Shown: positions 1 to 6,523 of the stretch, piece by piece
Position numbering within the stretch: position 1 is the stretch's first letter
Layout of the letters: every line of letters begins with the position of its first letter
NCBI GenBank assembly: GCA_031258915.1
Contig: JAIRMD010000159.1
Span: forward strand, 1 to 6,899
DNA: 6,899 nt
Source of the DNA: Prevotellaceae bacterium
Lineage (GTDB): Bacteria > Bacteroidota > Bacteroidia > Bacteroidales > UBA932
Direction of reading: 5' to 3'
Notes under the pieces: model-generated
Seen by the model: only the letters and a program-made list of their open reading frames with translations
What the model was told of the DNA's origin: nothing
The model's database searches: none
Position numbers and translations under genes: made by a program

Positions 1-126
1 CGGATGAGCTTATAATGATACGACGTTGTACCTCGCCCGATGATAATGTCAAGCTGATTTATGACAAGCTTGGCTACAAATATTATCCCTTTAAAATGAA
101 AAAATCCGTAGTACACAAATCTCTCT
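1..126 (+). other. possible truncated reading frame entering from the left edge
   Basis: A plus-strand frame is already open at position 3 and encodes a protein-like stretch (IYDKLGYKYYPFKMKKSVVHK, about residues 16-36 counted from the ATG at 15). The pattern N..+LIYDKLGYK loosely resembles the last helix and strand of GNAT acetyltransferases, but it could be chance. After about position 130 the composition stops looking coding. The frame nevertheless stays open to 374, running antisense through an IS630-like relic and into the trmB 3' end, so there is no natural stop. If real, this is the 3' part of a gene whose true end was lost. The end coordinate given is where the coding look fades, not a stop codon. 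This is a weak call, and the frame may be noise. Confidence 0.2.
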
Positions 127-180
127 TCGAAAAAAATATCCTGCTGAATATGTGGATGTTAACTCCTCATAAGTTGCAAT

Positions 181-276
181 GTGGGTTAAGTTCGTTTTTT
201 TTAAAACGCGCCGAACCGTTTCATAGGATAAACTCTCCACATACGCCAGCTCAACTGCTTTTTTGTGAACCTTTGC
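181..276 (-). pseudogene. degenerate fragment of an IS630-family transposase
   Basis: Read on the minus strand, codons from 264 down to 190 give KKAVELAYVESLSYETVRR followed by VLKKTN. This closely follows the conserved helix-turn-helix pattern near the N-terminal third of IS630-family transposases (VEL..V.S.S.ETVRR.LKK). The frame is closed just upstream by back-to-back stops (TAA 277-279, TAG 280-282). It stays open downstream to a TAA at 91-93, but beyond about position 181 the translation no longer resembles the family, and the catalytic DDE domain is absent. A full transposase of this family is about 330-370 residues, so only a small piece is left. The match is from memory of the family motif, not from a search. 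It is a relic with no expected activity. Confidence 0.5.
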
Positions 277-316
277 TTACTATTGTCTTCGTGGCCAACA
301 TTTTTCTATTGATATG

Positions 317-333
317 GTTCCCCTACGGGGAAC
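317..333. repeat. perfect 7-bp GC-rich hairpin behind trmB
   Basis: GTTCCCC at 317-323 and GGGGAAC at 327-333 form a perfect inverted repeat around a three-base loop (TAC). It starts about ten bases beyond the trmB stop codon (343-345). Neither strand has a run of T after the stem, so it is not a classic intrinsic terminator, but it could mark or protect the 3' end of the trmB transcript. The right arm also belongs to a tandem duplication of ACGGGGA (325-331 and 332-338). Confidence 0.45.
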
Positions 334-342
334 GGGGACGCA

Positions 343-1116
343 TCATGCGCAAAACCTGCCCGTGCGCAGTATAGCAACCTGCCGCGATTGCCGCGTTCTG
401 GCCTTGGGAACGCCGCCGCTGTACGTAAAACCCTCCGGCTCTACCAGCGCCTTGCCCTGCGGCAGCAGAAACTTGAGGTAGGTAATGGGGTAACCCTCGC
501 TGATGAAAATCTCCTCGTAGGCTGTCTTTATCGAAAGCACGGCATCGACACCCTCCGCGTACAGGTCGGCGGCGCTTTGGAGAGGGGCAACGCCGCTGGC
601 GGCAAGCACTGCCTTAGCGTACTCGTGCAGCATCCGGCTGTCGGTTTTGAGGTGCACCACTCCCTGCGGTGCAAGAATTTTTGCGTAGCGGTTGAGGAAC
701 ATCGGCGAGCACAGCCGCTTGCGGGCGCGCGATGGCTGCGGGTCGGGGAAGGTAATCCAAATTTCGCTCACCTCGCCGGGGGCAAATAGCGAGGTGATGA
801 CCTCTATTCTGGTGCGGACAAACGCTACGTTGCGCCGCCCTTCCTCTGTAGCCGCTTTTGCCCCGCGCCACAGCCGCGCCCCTTTGACGTCGATGCCGAT
901 AAAATTTTTATCGGGGAACAGCCTTGCCATCTCCACCGTATATTCGCCGCGACCGCAGCCCAGCTCCAGCACAATTGGGTTTTCGTTCCCGAAAAAATCC
1001 CGATGCCATCGTCCCTTCAGCTCAAAATCTCCCCTGAACAAATCGGCAAATGCAGGCTGGTGAAGCAGCGCAAAGGTTTCGTTTTCCCGAAATCGCGCCA
1101 GCTTATTTTTTCCCAT
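343..1116 (-). CDS. trmB: tRNA (guanine-N7-)-methyltransferase TrmB
   Basis: This 257-residue cytosolic enzyme transfers a methyl group from S-adenosylmethionine to N7 of G46 in the variable loop of tRNA. The SAM-binding glycine motif is IVLELGCGRGEY (48-59). The acidic end of the second strand is in FIGIDVKGARLW (72-83), with the Bacteroidota-style KGAR. The family signature ITFPDPQP (121-128) is followed by a basic stretch with RKRL (132-135). HLKTDS (155-160) and the C-terminal KTAYEE (197-202) complete the TrmB pattern. The ATG at 1116 gives the usual basic N-terminus (MGKNKLARF). A purine-rich AAGAGAGAAGAG sits just before it, unusual among its neighbours. The gene lies 20 bases after dusB and is probably the last of the cluster. 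The length is normal, slightly long for the family, and the assignment is secure. Confidence 0.95.
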   Translation of the reverse strand: MGKNKLARFRENETFALLHQPAFADLFRGDFELKGRWHRDFFGNENPIVLELGCGRGEYTVEMARLFPDKNFIGIDVKGARLWRGAKAATEEGRRNVAFVRTRIEVITSLFAPGEVSEIWITFPDPQPSRARKRLCSPMFLNRYAKILAPQGVVHLKTDSRMLHEYAKAVLAASGVAPLQSAADLYAEGVDAVLSIKTAYEEIFISEGYPITYLKFLLPQGKALVEPEGFTYSGGVPKARTRQSRQVAILRTGRFCA

Positions 1117-1136
1117 AGCTCTTCTCTCTTAACTAA

Positions 1137-2117
1137 CTACTCCTCTCCCCATCGCTCCCCAACGTAGCTGAGCAGGGCAAAAATTTCCTGGGGGTCTTCG
1201 GCGGTAACGAGCTTGAGGCGCGTTTCCTTGAAGTCGGGCAGGCACTTAAAGTAGGAGCAAAAGTGGCGGCGCATTTCGTATATGCTGCTTTTGCCCTGCT
1301 TGTGCTCGAGGGATTTTGCAAAGTGCAGCTTGGCAATCGCTACGCGCTCCCTCACGGCAGGCTGCGGGAGCAGCTCGCCGGTGTCAAGGTAGTGGCTTAT
1401 CTCCCTAAAAATCCACGGACGACCGTAGGAAGCGCGCCCCACCATAACGCCGTCAACGCCGTAGCGGTCAAACATCTCCTTTGCCTTTTCGGGGCTTTTG
1501 ATGTCGCCGTTGCCAATGATGGGGATGACCATGCGGGGGTTCCTCTTCACCTCGCCAATCAGCGTCCAGTCGGCCTCGCCCTTGTAGACCTGACTGCGGG
1601 TACGCCCGTGTATGGCAAGCGCCTGTACCCCAACATCCTGCAACCGCTCGGCCACCTCTACGATATTTTTGCTGCTTTCGTCCCACCCCAGCCGCGTTTT
1701 GACGGTTACGGGCAGCCGCACAGCGCGCACGATTTGCCGGGTCATCTCTACCATTTTCGGCACATCGCGCATCATGCCCGAGCCGGCGCCGCGGTTGGCA
1801 ATTTTTTTCATCGGGCAGCCAAAGTTGATGTCTATAACATCCGGGTGCGCCTGCTCGGCTAGGCGCGCAGCCTCCACCATAGCGTCAACGAGGTGGCCGT
1901 ACAGCTGAATCCCGATAGGGCGCTCGTAGTCGTAAATGCGGAGCTTGGCCACGCTGGCGCCGGCGCTTCGGATAAGCCCATCGCTCGAAACAAACTCTGT
2001 GTACATCATGGCTGCGCCAAAGCGCTTGCACATGAAGCGAAAAGAAAGGTCGGTAACCTCGTCCATCGGGGCCAAAAGCACGGGACGATAACCTAAATCT
2101 ATGCTTGCTATCTTCAA
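1137..2117 (-). CDS. dusB: tRNA-dihydrouridine synthase, DusB type
   Basis: This 326-residue FMN enzyme reduces uridines in the D-loop of tRNA to dihydrouridine using NAD(P)H. The TIM-barrel N-terminus carries the flavin-site motif LAPMDEVTD (15-23), where the usual form is APMEDVTD. The catalytic cysteine is Cys101 in INFGCPMKK (97-105). The flavin and tRNA contact residues follow as TVKTRLGW (138-145, Lys140), IHGRTR (169-174, His170), IIGNGDI (200-206) and VGRASYGRPWIF (226-237). The helical tRNA-binding C-domain follows. The start is TTG at 2117: an in-frame TGA lies only one codon further up, and the next internal ATG (codon 18) would remove the flavin motif. Spacing to upp is 18 bases, so translation may be coupled. 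DusB is chosen over DusA or DusC from the INFGCP...GSGMMRD pattern; the substrate position is inferred. Confidence 0.92.
   Translation of the reverse strand: MKIASIDLGYRPVLLAPMDEVTDLSFRFMCKRFGAAMMYTEFVSSDGLIRSAGASVAKLRIYDYERPIGIQLYGHLVDAMVEAARLAEQAHPDVIDINFGCPMKKIANRGAGSGMMRDVPKMVEMTRQIVRAVRLPVTVKTRLGWDESSKNIVEVAERLQDVGVQALAIHGRTRSQVYKGEADWTLIGEVKRNPRMVIPIIGNGDIKSPEKAKEMFDRYGVDGVMVGRASYGRPWIFREISHYLDTGELLPQPAVRERVAIAKLHFAKSLEHKQGKSSIYEMRRHFCSYFKCLPDFKETRLKLVTAEDPQEIFALLSYVGERWGEE
2115..2117 (-). promoter_or_regulatory. TTG start codon of dusB
   Basis: The reading frame for the conserved KIASIDLGYRPVLLAPM start begins TGA-AAA-TTG-AAG, so no ATG or GTG is available before the conserved region. 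The family normally begins MKI..I.LG, which aligns the initiator exactly with this TTG. A rare start codon just after the upp stop would lower initiation or make it depend on ribosomes finishing upp. Confidence 0.75.
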
Positions 2118-2135
2118 TTTTCAAATCATCTAATC

Positions 2136-2792
2136 TCACAGCTTATCCCCGTATGCCAAATCTCCAGCATCGCCTAATCCGGGTACGATGTAGGATTTTA
2201 CGGTGAGCTCGTCGTCGATGGCGCCGACCCACAGCGAAAGCTCCTTGTTGATTCCCAAATTTTTTTTGATGTGCGCTACGCCATCCTTGCTAGCTATAAT
2301 GCTGGCTATGTGCGTTTTTCTGGGCGTTCCACGCGCACGCAAAGCGCGGTACGCCAGCTCCATCGATGCTCCGGTGGCCAGCATTGTATCGCACAGTATC
2401 ACCGTCTTGTCGTCGATATTGGGGCAGGAGACGTACTCCAGCGAGATGGTACACTTGTTGTCCTTTCCGTACTTGCGGTAAGCCGAAATGAAAGCGTTTT
2501 GCGCCTTGTCAAAGTAGCCCAGCATACCCTGGTGCATGGGCAGCGCCGCCCGTATGATGGAGGCAATGAGCACCTCCTCGCACGGCACGGGAAGCTCGGC
2601 AAGGCCCAGCGGAGTTTGCACCGTGAGCACCTCGCTGCTCATTTCCTTGCTGATTTCGTAGGCAAATATTTCGCCAATGCGCTCAACGTTACGCCTGAAT
2701 CGCATGCTGTCGGTCTGCATGGCCGCGTCGCGAAGCTCGGCTATAAAGCGGTTTATGATAGAGCTGTGCGCTCCTAAATGATGTATTTTCAT
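2136..2792 (-). CDS. upp: uracil phosphoribosyltransferase
   Basis: This 218-residue cytosolic salvage enzyme makes UMP and pyrophosphate from uracil and PRPP. The PRPP-binding loop is VILCDTMLATGASM (131-144), where Bacteroidota-type enzymes have CDTMLATG in place of VDPMLATGG. The uracil-binding hood near the C-terminus is YIVPGLGDAGDLAYG (201-215), with the family's GDAGD signature intact. An earlier conserved stretch, ASIIRAALPMHQGML (77-91), corresponds to the family's R.G..M..G segment. The length matches the usual 208-220 residues. The ATG at 2792 starts the standard short N-terminus. The gene lies 33 bases downstream of the unknown gene and 18 bases upstream of dusB, so co-transcription is likely. 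No separate promoter was convincing. Confidence 0.95.
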   Translation of the reverse strand: MKIHHLGAHSSIINRFIAELRDAAMQTDSMRFRRNVERIGEIFAYEISKEMSSEVLTVQTPLGLAELPVPCEEVLIASIIRAALPMHQGMLGYFDKAQNAFISAYRKYGKDNKCTISLEYVSCPNIDDKTVILCDTMLATGASMELAYRALRARGTPRKTHIASIIASKDGVAHIKKNLGINKELSLWVGAIDDELTVKSYIVPGLGDAGDLAYGDKL

Positions 2793-2825
2793 GCAGAAAA
2801 GTATTATTACATACGCTTCACATTT

Positions 2826-3365
2826 TTACAGCGACATAACAAACTTCACCAGCTTTGCCAGCGGGTTGCTCGTGGCGGCTACCAGCAGCTTCTCCATGTG
2901 GTAGAGCGTTGAGTATTCCTCCAGAATAGCCTTGTAGGAGCCTCGGTAGATGGTCAGGTTGCTGCTACACTCAATGTCCGAAAAGTCCAGATGGGGAAAA
3001 TTGAACGGGTCATACTCGGTATGGTGTTTGTAGCTGAAGTGTTCCATAAACGCCTCCAAGTCGTTGGCGGCTACAATGGCGTCGTAGTCGCTGTTGAACT
3101 TCTCGCACAGCTTCGGCAGCTCACTTTCGCCAATGAGCGCGCAAAACTCAAAAAAGAATTCTTTGAAGTGCGGTAAAAGCATGTCCGGCTTTACGGTGTA
3201 GTACGTTACCTCTTTTCCCTCCTCCTCGGTTTTTTCTTCGCGGTAGAAGTCTAAAATGCCGCTTGGCGAGCTCTTCAAGAAGCCTTTTTTGTTTTTTTCG
3301 CTTGAATTCCACCGGCTCTCAAAAGTGAAGCGAACGGGGATAGCCCCATAAATTCCTGTTCCCAT
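2826..3365 (-). CDS. hypothetical protein of 179 residues
   Basis: I do not recognise this protein. It is probably a real gene: it fills the space between mutA (43-base gap) and upp (33-base gap) on the same strand, has an ATG start and TAA stop, and its composition is protein-like. It has no signal peptide or membrane segment, so it is probably cytosolic. Visible features are an N-terminal GTGIYGAIPVRFTFESRW (2-19), a highly charged segment EEKTEEEGKE (43-52), and an aromatic-rich middle including HFKEFFFEFC (66-75). The later part contains FMEHFSYKHH (106-115) and NLTIYRGSYKAILEEY (136-151). Several Phe, Tyr and acidic residues suggest a compact globular fold. It sits where mutB would be expected after mutA, but it is far too short for mutB and shares no motif with it. 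Function unknown; the position gives no reliable clue. Confidence 0.75.
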   Translation of the reverse strand: MGTGIYGAIPVRFTFESRWNSSEKNKKGFLKSSPSGILDFYREEKTEEEGKEVTYYTVKPDMLLPHFKEFFFEFCALIGESELPKLCEKFNSDYDAIVAANDLEAFMEHFSYKHHTEYDPFNFPHLDFSDIECSSNLTIYRGSYKAILEEYSTLYHMEKLLVAATSNPLAKLVKFVMSL

Positions 3366-3408
3366 AGCTAAATAATTTTAAATGAAAGTTACGTTTGTCA
3401 GCGCTGCG

Positions 3409-5283
3409 TCATATCCCCAGCTCTTTTTGGTACTGCCTAAGCGTTTCGAGCACGTTGCTTCTCACGCTGATGAAGTGCGAAATGCCTTTGCCTTGCAGCT
3501 CTTCCTTGCAGGCGGGGTCGCCGGCAACCACCAGAATGGCGCTGCCGCCCAGCTTCTCGGCAATGGCGGGCACGCCCTCCGCGTACTCCTCGTCCGACGA
3601 GCAGGCCACCACGATGTCTGCTTTGGCGGCAAGGGCGGCCCTTACGCCCTCGTCCACGCCGGCAAAGCGGTTGTTGTCCGTAACCTTAAAGCCCGCCACA
3701 GCGAAGAAGTTGCCGGAGAACTGCGCCCGCGCCCTGCACATGGCCAAGCTGCCAAACGTGAGCATGAACGCCTGCGGCTGCCGTCCGCTATTTTCGGTCT
3801 TGAGGCGCAGCGCCTCAAAGACCTCCGCTCCGCGGTAGGGCTTTAGCGGCTCGCCCGCGAGCGACGGCATGTCGCCGCAGCCGGGGTGCGCGGCCGCTGC
3901 CTCCTCATCCTTTGGCGCAAGGGCTGCGCGCGCGTCGTCGCTCAGCGCCTCGCCAACGTTGGGGTACTGGTTGGTGCCCAGCAAAATTTCGCGGCGGGTG
4001 GCAATGTTGCTGTCGTGCTTTTGCGCCGATGCCCTGACCTGCTCCTGAATGAATCCGGCCTTGAACGCAGCCACGTAGCCGCCCTTTTCCTCCACCAGCT
4101 TAAAGAGCTTCCACGCCTCCTCTGCAATGCTTTGCGTCAGCGCTTCGACGTAGTACGAGCCTGCGGCAGGGTCGACCACATGGTCGAAGTGCGCCTCCTC
4201 CTTGAGCAGAATTTGCGTGTTGCGGGCAATGCGGTTGGAAAATTCGCTCGCCGCCCTGAACGGCTTGTCGAAGCGGAGCACCTCCAGCGAGTCGACGCCG
4301 GCAATGGCCGCGCTCATGGCTTCGGTGGCGCCGCGCAGCAGGTTCACGTAGGCATCGTAGGCCGTTTGGTTCCACGCGCTGGTAACGGCGTGAATTTTCA
4401 TGCGGCCCGAGCAGCTTTTTTCCGGCCTGTAGGCGCTCACGATGGTCGCCCACAGCAGGCGGGCGGCGCGCACCTTGGCGATTTCGAGGAAGTAGCTTGC
4501 GCCCACGGCAAACGTAAACTTTACGCGGCGGGCAACGTCGTCCACCGCGAGGCCGCAGTCGGTGAGCCGGGCGAGGTACTCGTTGCCCATGCTCAGCGCA
4601 AACGCCAGCTCCTGCACGGCGGTGCCTCCGGCGTTGTGGATGGCCGCGCCCGACACGCCCACGTTGCGCAGGCGCTTCAGTTCGGCGGCGGCAAGGATGG
4701 CATCCTTTAGCCGGTCGAAGGCACCGCCGGCAAGGGTGCCCTTGACGGTCAGCTCGCGCAGCGGGTCGGCATCAATGGAGGCCGCCACGTTGTCGAGCTT
4801 GGCGTTGGATTTTTTGGCGTAGGCCGCCAGCTTTTGGGTAAGCTCCGCTCCGCTGCAGGCGCAGCCCACAAAGTTCACCTCTACGGCATCGAGGTAAATG
4901 CCCTTGAGCAAGGTTTCCAAGTCGGCCTCATCGAGGTCGCCCTTAAAGCAAAAGCCCAGCGAATCCACCCCTCTCATAAGCCCGTCGAGGGCCTGAGCGT
5001 TGGCCTTCTTCTTGTCGGTGCAGGCGCAGTAGGTTTGGCGCACCAGCCACCGGTTGTGGTTTTTGGCACCGCGCACGTACGGAAACGCCCCCACCGCAAC
5101 GCCGGTATGCCTTACGCGCTGCAGGTCGGCGGCGCGGTAGTAGGGGCGCACCGAAACGCCGTCGGCGGTTTTCCAAACCAGCTTTTTGTCGTAGTCCGCG
5201 CCCTTGAGATCTTTGGCAATCTCTGCCTCCCACTGCTCGGTAGAAACCGGCGGAAATTCGGCAAATAATTTTTTGTCCGACAT
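3409..5283 (-). CDS. mutA: methylmalonyl-CoA mutase small (beta) subunit
   Basis: This 624-residue non-catalytic partner pairs with MutB in the adenosylcobalamin-dependent interconversion of succinyl-CoA and (R)-methylmalonyl-CoA, used in propionate formation or use. The N-terminus (FPPVSTEQWEAEIAKDLKG, 10-28) and the KLVWKTADGVSVRPYYR segment (34-50) match the family start. The barrel region carries HFDHVVDPAAGSYYVE, with VDPAAGSYY at 369-377 approximately, and later GTNQYPN. The C-terminal third is a degenerate B12-binding domain. Where MutB has DxHxxG, this protein has FSGNFFAVAGFKV (from residue 522) with no histidine ligand, as expected for the small subunit. The length agrees with about 620-640 for the family. 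The ATG at 5283 has only an A/T-rich leader and no Shine-Dalgarno. The gene heads the minus-strand cluster. mutB is absent on both sides, which is unusual because the two are generally adjacent. Confidence 0.93.
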   Translation of the reverse strand: MSDKKLFAEFPPVSTEQWEAEIAKDLKGADYDKKLVWKTADGVSVRPYYRAADLQRVRHTGVAVGAFPYVRGAKNHNRWLVRQTYCACTDKKKANAQALDGLMRGVDSLGFCFKGDLDEADLETLLKGIYLDAVEVNFVGCACSGAELTQKLAAYAKKSNAKLDNVAASIDADPLRELTVKGTLAGGAFDRLKDAILAAAELKRLRNVGVSGAAIHNAGGTAVQELAFALSMGNEYLARLTDCGLAVDDVARRVKFTFAVGASYFLEIAKVRAARLLWATIVSAYRPEKSCSGRMKIHAVTSAWNQTAYDAYVNLLRGATEAMSAAIAGVDSLEVLRFDKPFRAASEFSNRIARNTQILLKEEAHFDHVVDPAAGSYYVEALTQSIAEEAWKLFKLVEEKGGYVAAFKAGFIQEQVRASAQKHDSNIATRREILLGTNQYPNVGEALSDDARAALAPKDEEAAAAHPGCGDMPSLAGEPLKPYRGAEVFEALRLKTENSGRQPQAFMLTFGSLAMCRARAQFSGNFFAVAGFKVTDNNRFAGVDEGVRAALAAKADIVVACSSDEEYAEGVPAIAEKLGGSAILVVAGDPACKEELQGKGISHFISVRSNVLETLRQYQKELGI

Positions 5284-5375
5284 AATTTTTTCTATTTTAA
5301 AATTAAATAGGTCTACACCTTCTTGTACACTTTTTGATTTCCATCTCAGCTACAGCCAAGCAAGATTCTCAGGCG

Positions 5376-5402
5376 CAAAATTAATACTTTTCTCAAGGCA
5401 AA
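5376..5402 (-). promoter_or_regulatory. candidate promoter for the mutA cluster
   Basis: On the minus strand TAATTTTG (5376-5383) is an exact match to the Bacteroidota -7 element TAnnTTTG. A TTTTTG stretch ending in TTTG at 5399-5402 lies upstream, but the 15-base spacer is shorter than the usual 19 or so, so the -33 part is weak. Transcription would start near 5369, giving a leader of about 85 bases. The location after the leuB stop suggests mutA can be transcribed independently of leuB. Confidence 0.35.
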
Positions 5403-5428
5403 AAGGTTGTTTACTGTTTTTTTTACCA

Positions 5429-5445
5429 AAAAAATAATATTTTTT
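5429..5445. terminator. AT-only palindrome behind leuB, weak terminator candidate
   Basis: AAAAAATA and TATTTTTT form a perfect inverted repeat around one central base, about 30 bases past the leuB stop. Read from leuB, the stem ends in a run of T. The stem has no G or C, so any terminator would be weak. The symmetry may just reflect the A and T tracts of this AT-rich gap. Confidence 0.25.
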
Positions 5446-5473
5446 CCATTCGTTATTTTGCACCGGCAATGGC

Positions 5474-6523
5474 CTAAATATTCCCTGCAATAAAGTCTCC
5501 TACCTCGCCTGTTGACGCAGGCTTATCCCTGTTGATTTCGCTCGTTGCTACGCCCTCCTCCAGCGCGAGCTCCACCGCCGCCCGCACCTCCTGCGCCGCC
5601 GTCAGGTAGCCAAAGTGCTCCAGCATCATAGCCGCCGACAGGATGGCTGCCATCGGGTTGGCAATTCCCTTGCCCGCCCCTTCGGGGAAGGAGCCGTGGA
5701 TAGGCTCAAACAGCGCCACCTTGCTACCCACAGAAGCCGACGGCAGCATCCCGATGGAGCCGGTAATGGCCGAAGCCTCGTCGGTGAGGATGTCGCCGAA
5801 CATGTTTTCGGTAAGTACTACATCAAAAAATGCGGGCTGCTGAACTATTTTCATGGCGGCGTTATCCACAAACATGCAATCGAGCTGCACATCAGGAAAA
5901 TCTTTTGATGCTTTGCTCACGATATCTCGCCACAGCCGCGATGTTTCCAGCACGTTAGCCTTATCTACCAACGTTAAGTGTTTACGCCGCTTCTGTGCTG
6001 CTGCAAACGCCAGCCGGGCTATGCGCTCTACCTCCTCAGCGCTGTAGGCGCAAAGGTCAAAGGCTTCGCTGCCGCCGCTTCTGCGACCCTTCTCGCCAAA
6101 GTATATGCCCCCCGTCAGCTCGCGGAACACCACAAAGTCCACGCCAACGATAAGCGATTCTTTAAGTGGCGATACGCCATACAGGGCTTTGTACGATTTT
6201 ATGGGGCGGATATTTGCGTACAGCCCCAGCGCCTTGCGAATTTTGAGCAGGCCCTGCTCGGGCCGCACCTTTGCCGCTGGGTCGCTATCAAAGCGGGGAT
6301 GCCCCACAGCGCCGAGCAGCACGGCATCGGAGCTTAGGCAGCACTCAACCGTATCTGCGGGCAAGGGGTCGCCTGTAGCGTCAATGGCGCATGAGCCTAT
6401 CAGCTTATGCTCAAAGGTAAAGCCTATGGCATGCTTTTTGTTGATAGCCCGCAGCGCTTTTAGCGCTTCAGCAACTACTTCCGGCCCAATACCATCACCG
6501 GCAAGAACAGCTATTTTTTTCAT
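5474..6523 (-). CDS. leuB: 3-isopropylmalate dehydrogenase
   Basis: This 349-residue cytosolic NAD-dependent enzyme oxidises and decarboxylates 3-isopropylmalate to 4-methyl-2-oxopentanoate, the third committed step of leucine synthesis. GDGIGPEV (9-16) opens the fold. Substrate arginines are in RKALGLYANIRP (96-107; Arg96, Arg106) and RELTGGIYFG (134-143; Arg134, Tyr141). Lys188 lies in VDKANVLETS, and the metal-binding aspartates are Asp220 (VDNAAM), Asp244 and Asp248 (FGDILTDEAS). TGSIGMLPSAS (254-264) and HGSFPEGAGKGIANP (276-290) form the cofactor side. Spacing matches the Thermus enzyme residues with offsets of only +2 or +3, so the active site is complete. The short loop and KGIANP favour LeuB over tartrate or isocitrate dehydrogenases. 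leuA, leuC and leuD are not in this window. The ATG at 6523 overlaps the stop of a 28-codon leader frame. Confidence 0.95.
   Translation of the reverse strand: MKKIAVLAGDGIGPEVVAEALKALRAINKKHAIGFTFEHKLIGSCAIDATGDPLPADTVECCLSSDAVLLGAVGHPRFDSDPAAKVRPEQGLLKIRKALGLYANIRPIKSYKALYGVSPLKESLIVGVDFVVFRELTGGIYFGEKGRRSGGSEAFDLCAYSAEEVERIARLAFAAAQKRRKHLTLVDKANVLETSRLWRDIVSKASKDFPDVQLDCMFVDNAAMKIVQQPAFFDVVLTENMFGDILTDEASAITGSIGMLPSASVGSKVALFEPIHGSFPEGAGKGIANPMAAILSAAMMLEHFGYLTAAQEVRAAVELALEEGVATSEINRDKPASTGEVGDFIAGNI

Larger units (their letters stand above)
1..342. other. gene-poor stretch downstream of trmB
   Basis: No intact gene can be supported here on either strand. The stretch is AT-rich with homopolymer runs, for example eight T at 195-202. 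It contains the IS630-like fragment at 181-276 on the minus strand, the doubtful left-edge frame on the plus strand, and a perfect GC-rich hairpin at 317-333. It reads as a decayed insertion site behind the last gene of the minus-strand cluster. Confidence 0.6.

Noticed and set aside
317..333. intrinsic terminator of the trmB transcript
   Set aside because: The stem is perfect but no T-run follows on either strand, so only a hairpin is reported.
15..374. 119-residue plus-strand frame as a complete gene
   Set aside because: Only the first 40 or so codons look protein-like; the rest runs antisense to a transposase relic and into the trmB 3' end.
1263..1862. 199-residue plus-strand frame inside dusB
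   Set aside because: It is antisense to conserved dusB motifs and has no recognisable protein pattern.
3886..4710. 274-residue plus-strand frame inside mutA
   Set aside because: It is antisense to a clear mutA sequence, and its Arg/Ala/Gly/Val/His-rich composition is the usual shadow of a GC-rich gene. The same holds for 4834-5268 and 3382-3846.
5292..5310. CTATTT/AAATAG inverted repeat in the mutA leader
   Set aside because: A 6-bp nearly all-AT stem in an AT-rich leader is likely by chance and weak as RNA.
5284..5473. cobalamin riboswitch upstream of mutA
   Set aside because: The gap is AT-rich and I could not find the conserved B12-box or the expected multi-stem layout; the space after the candidate promoter is also only about 85 bases.
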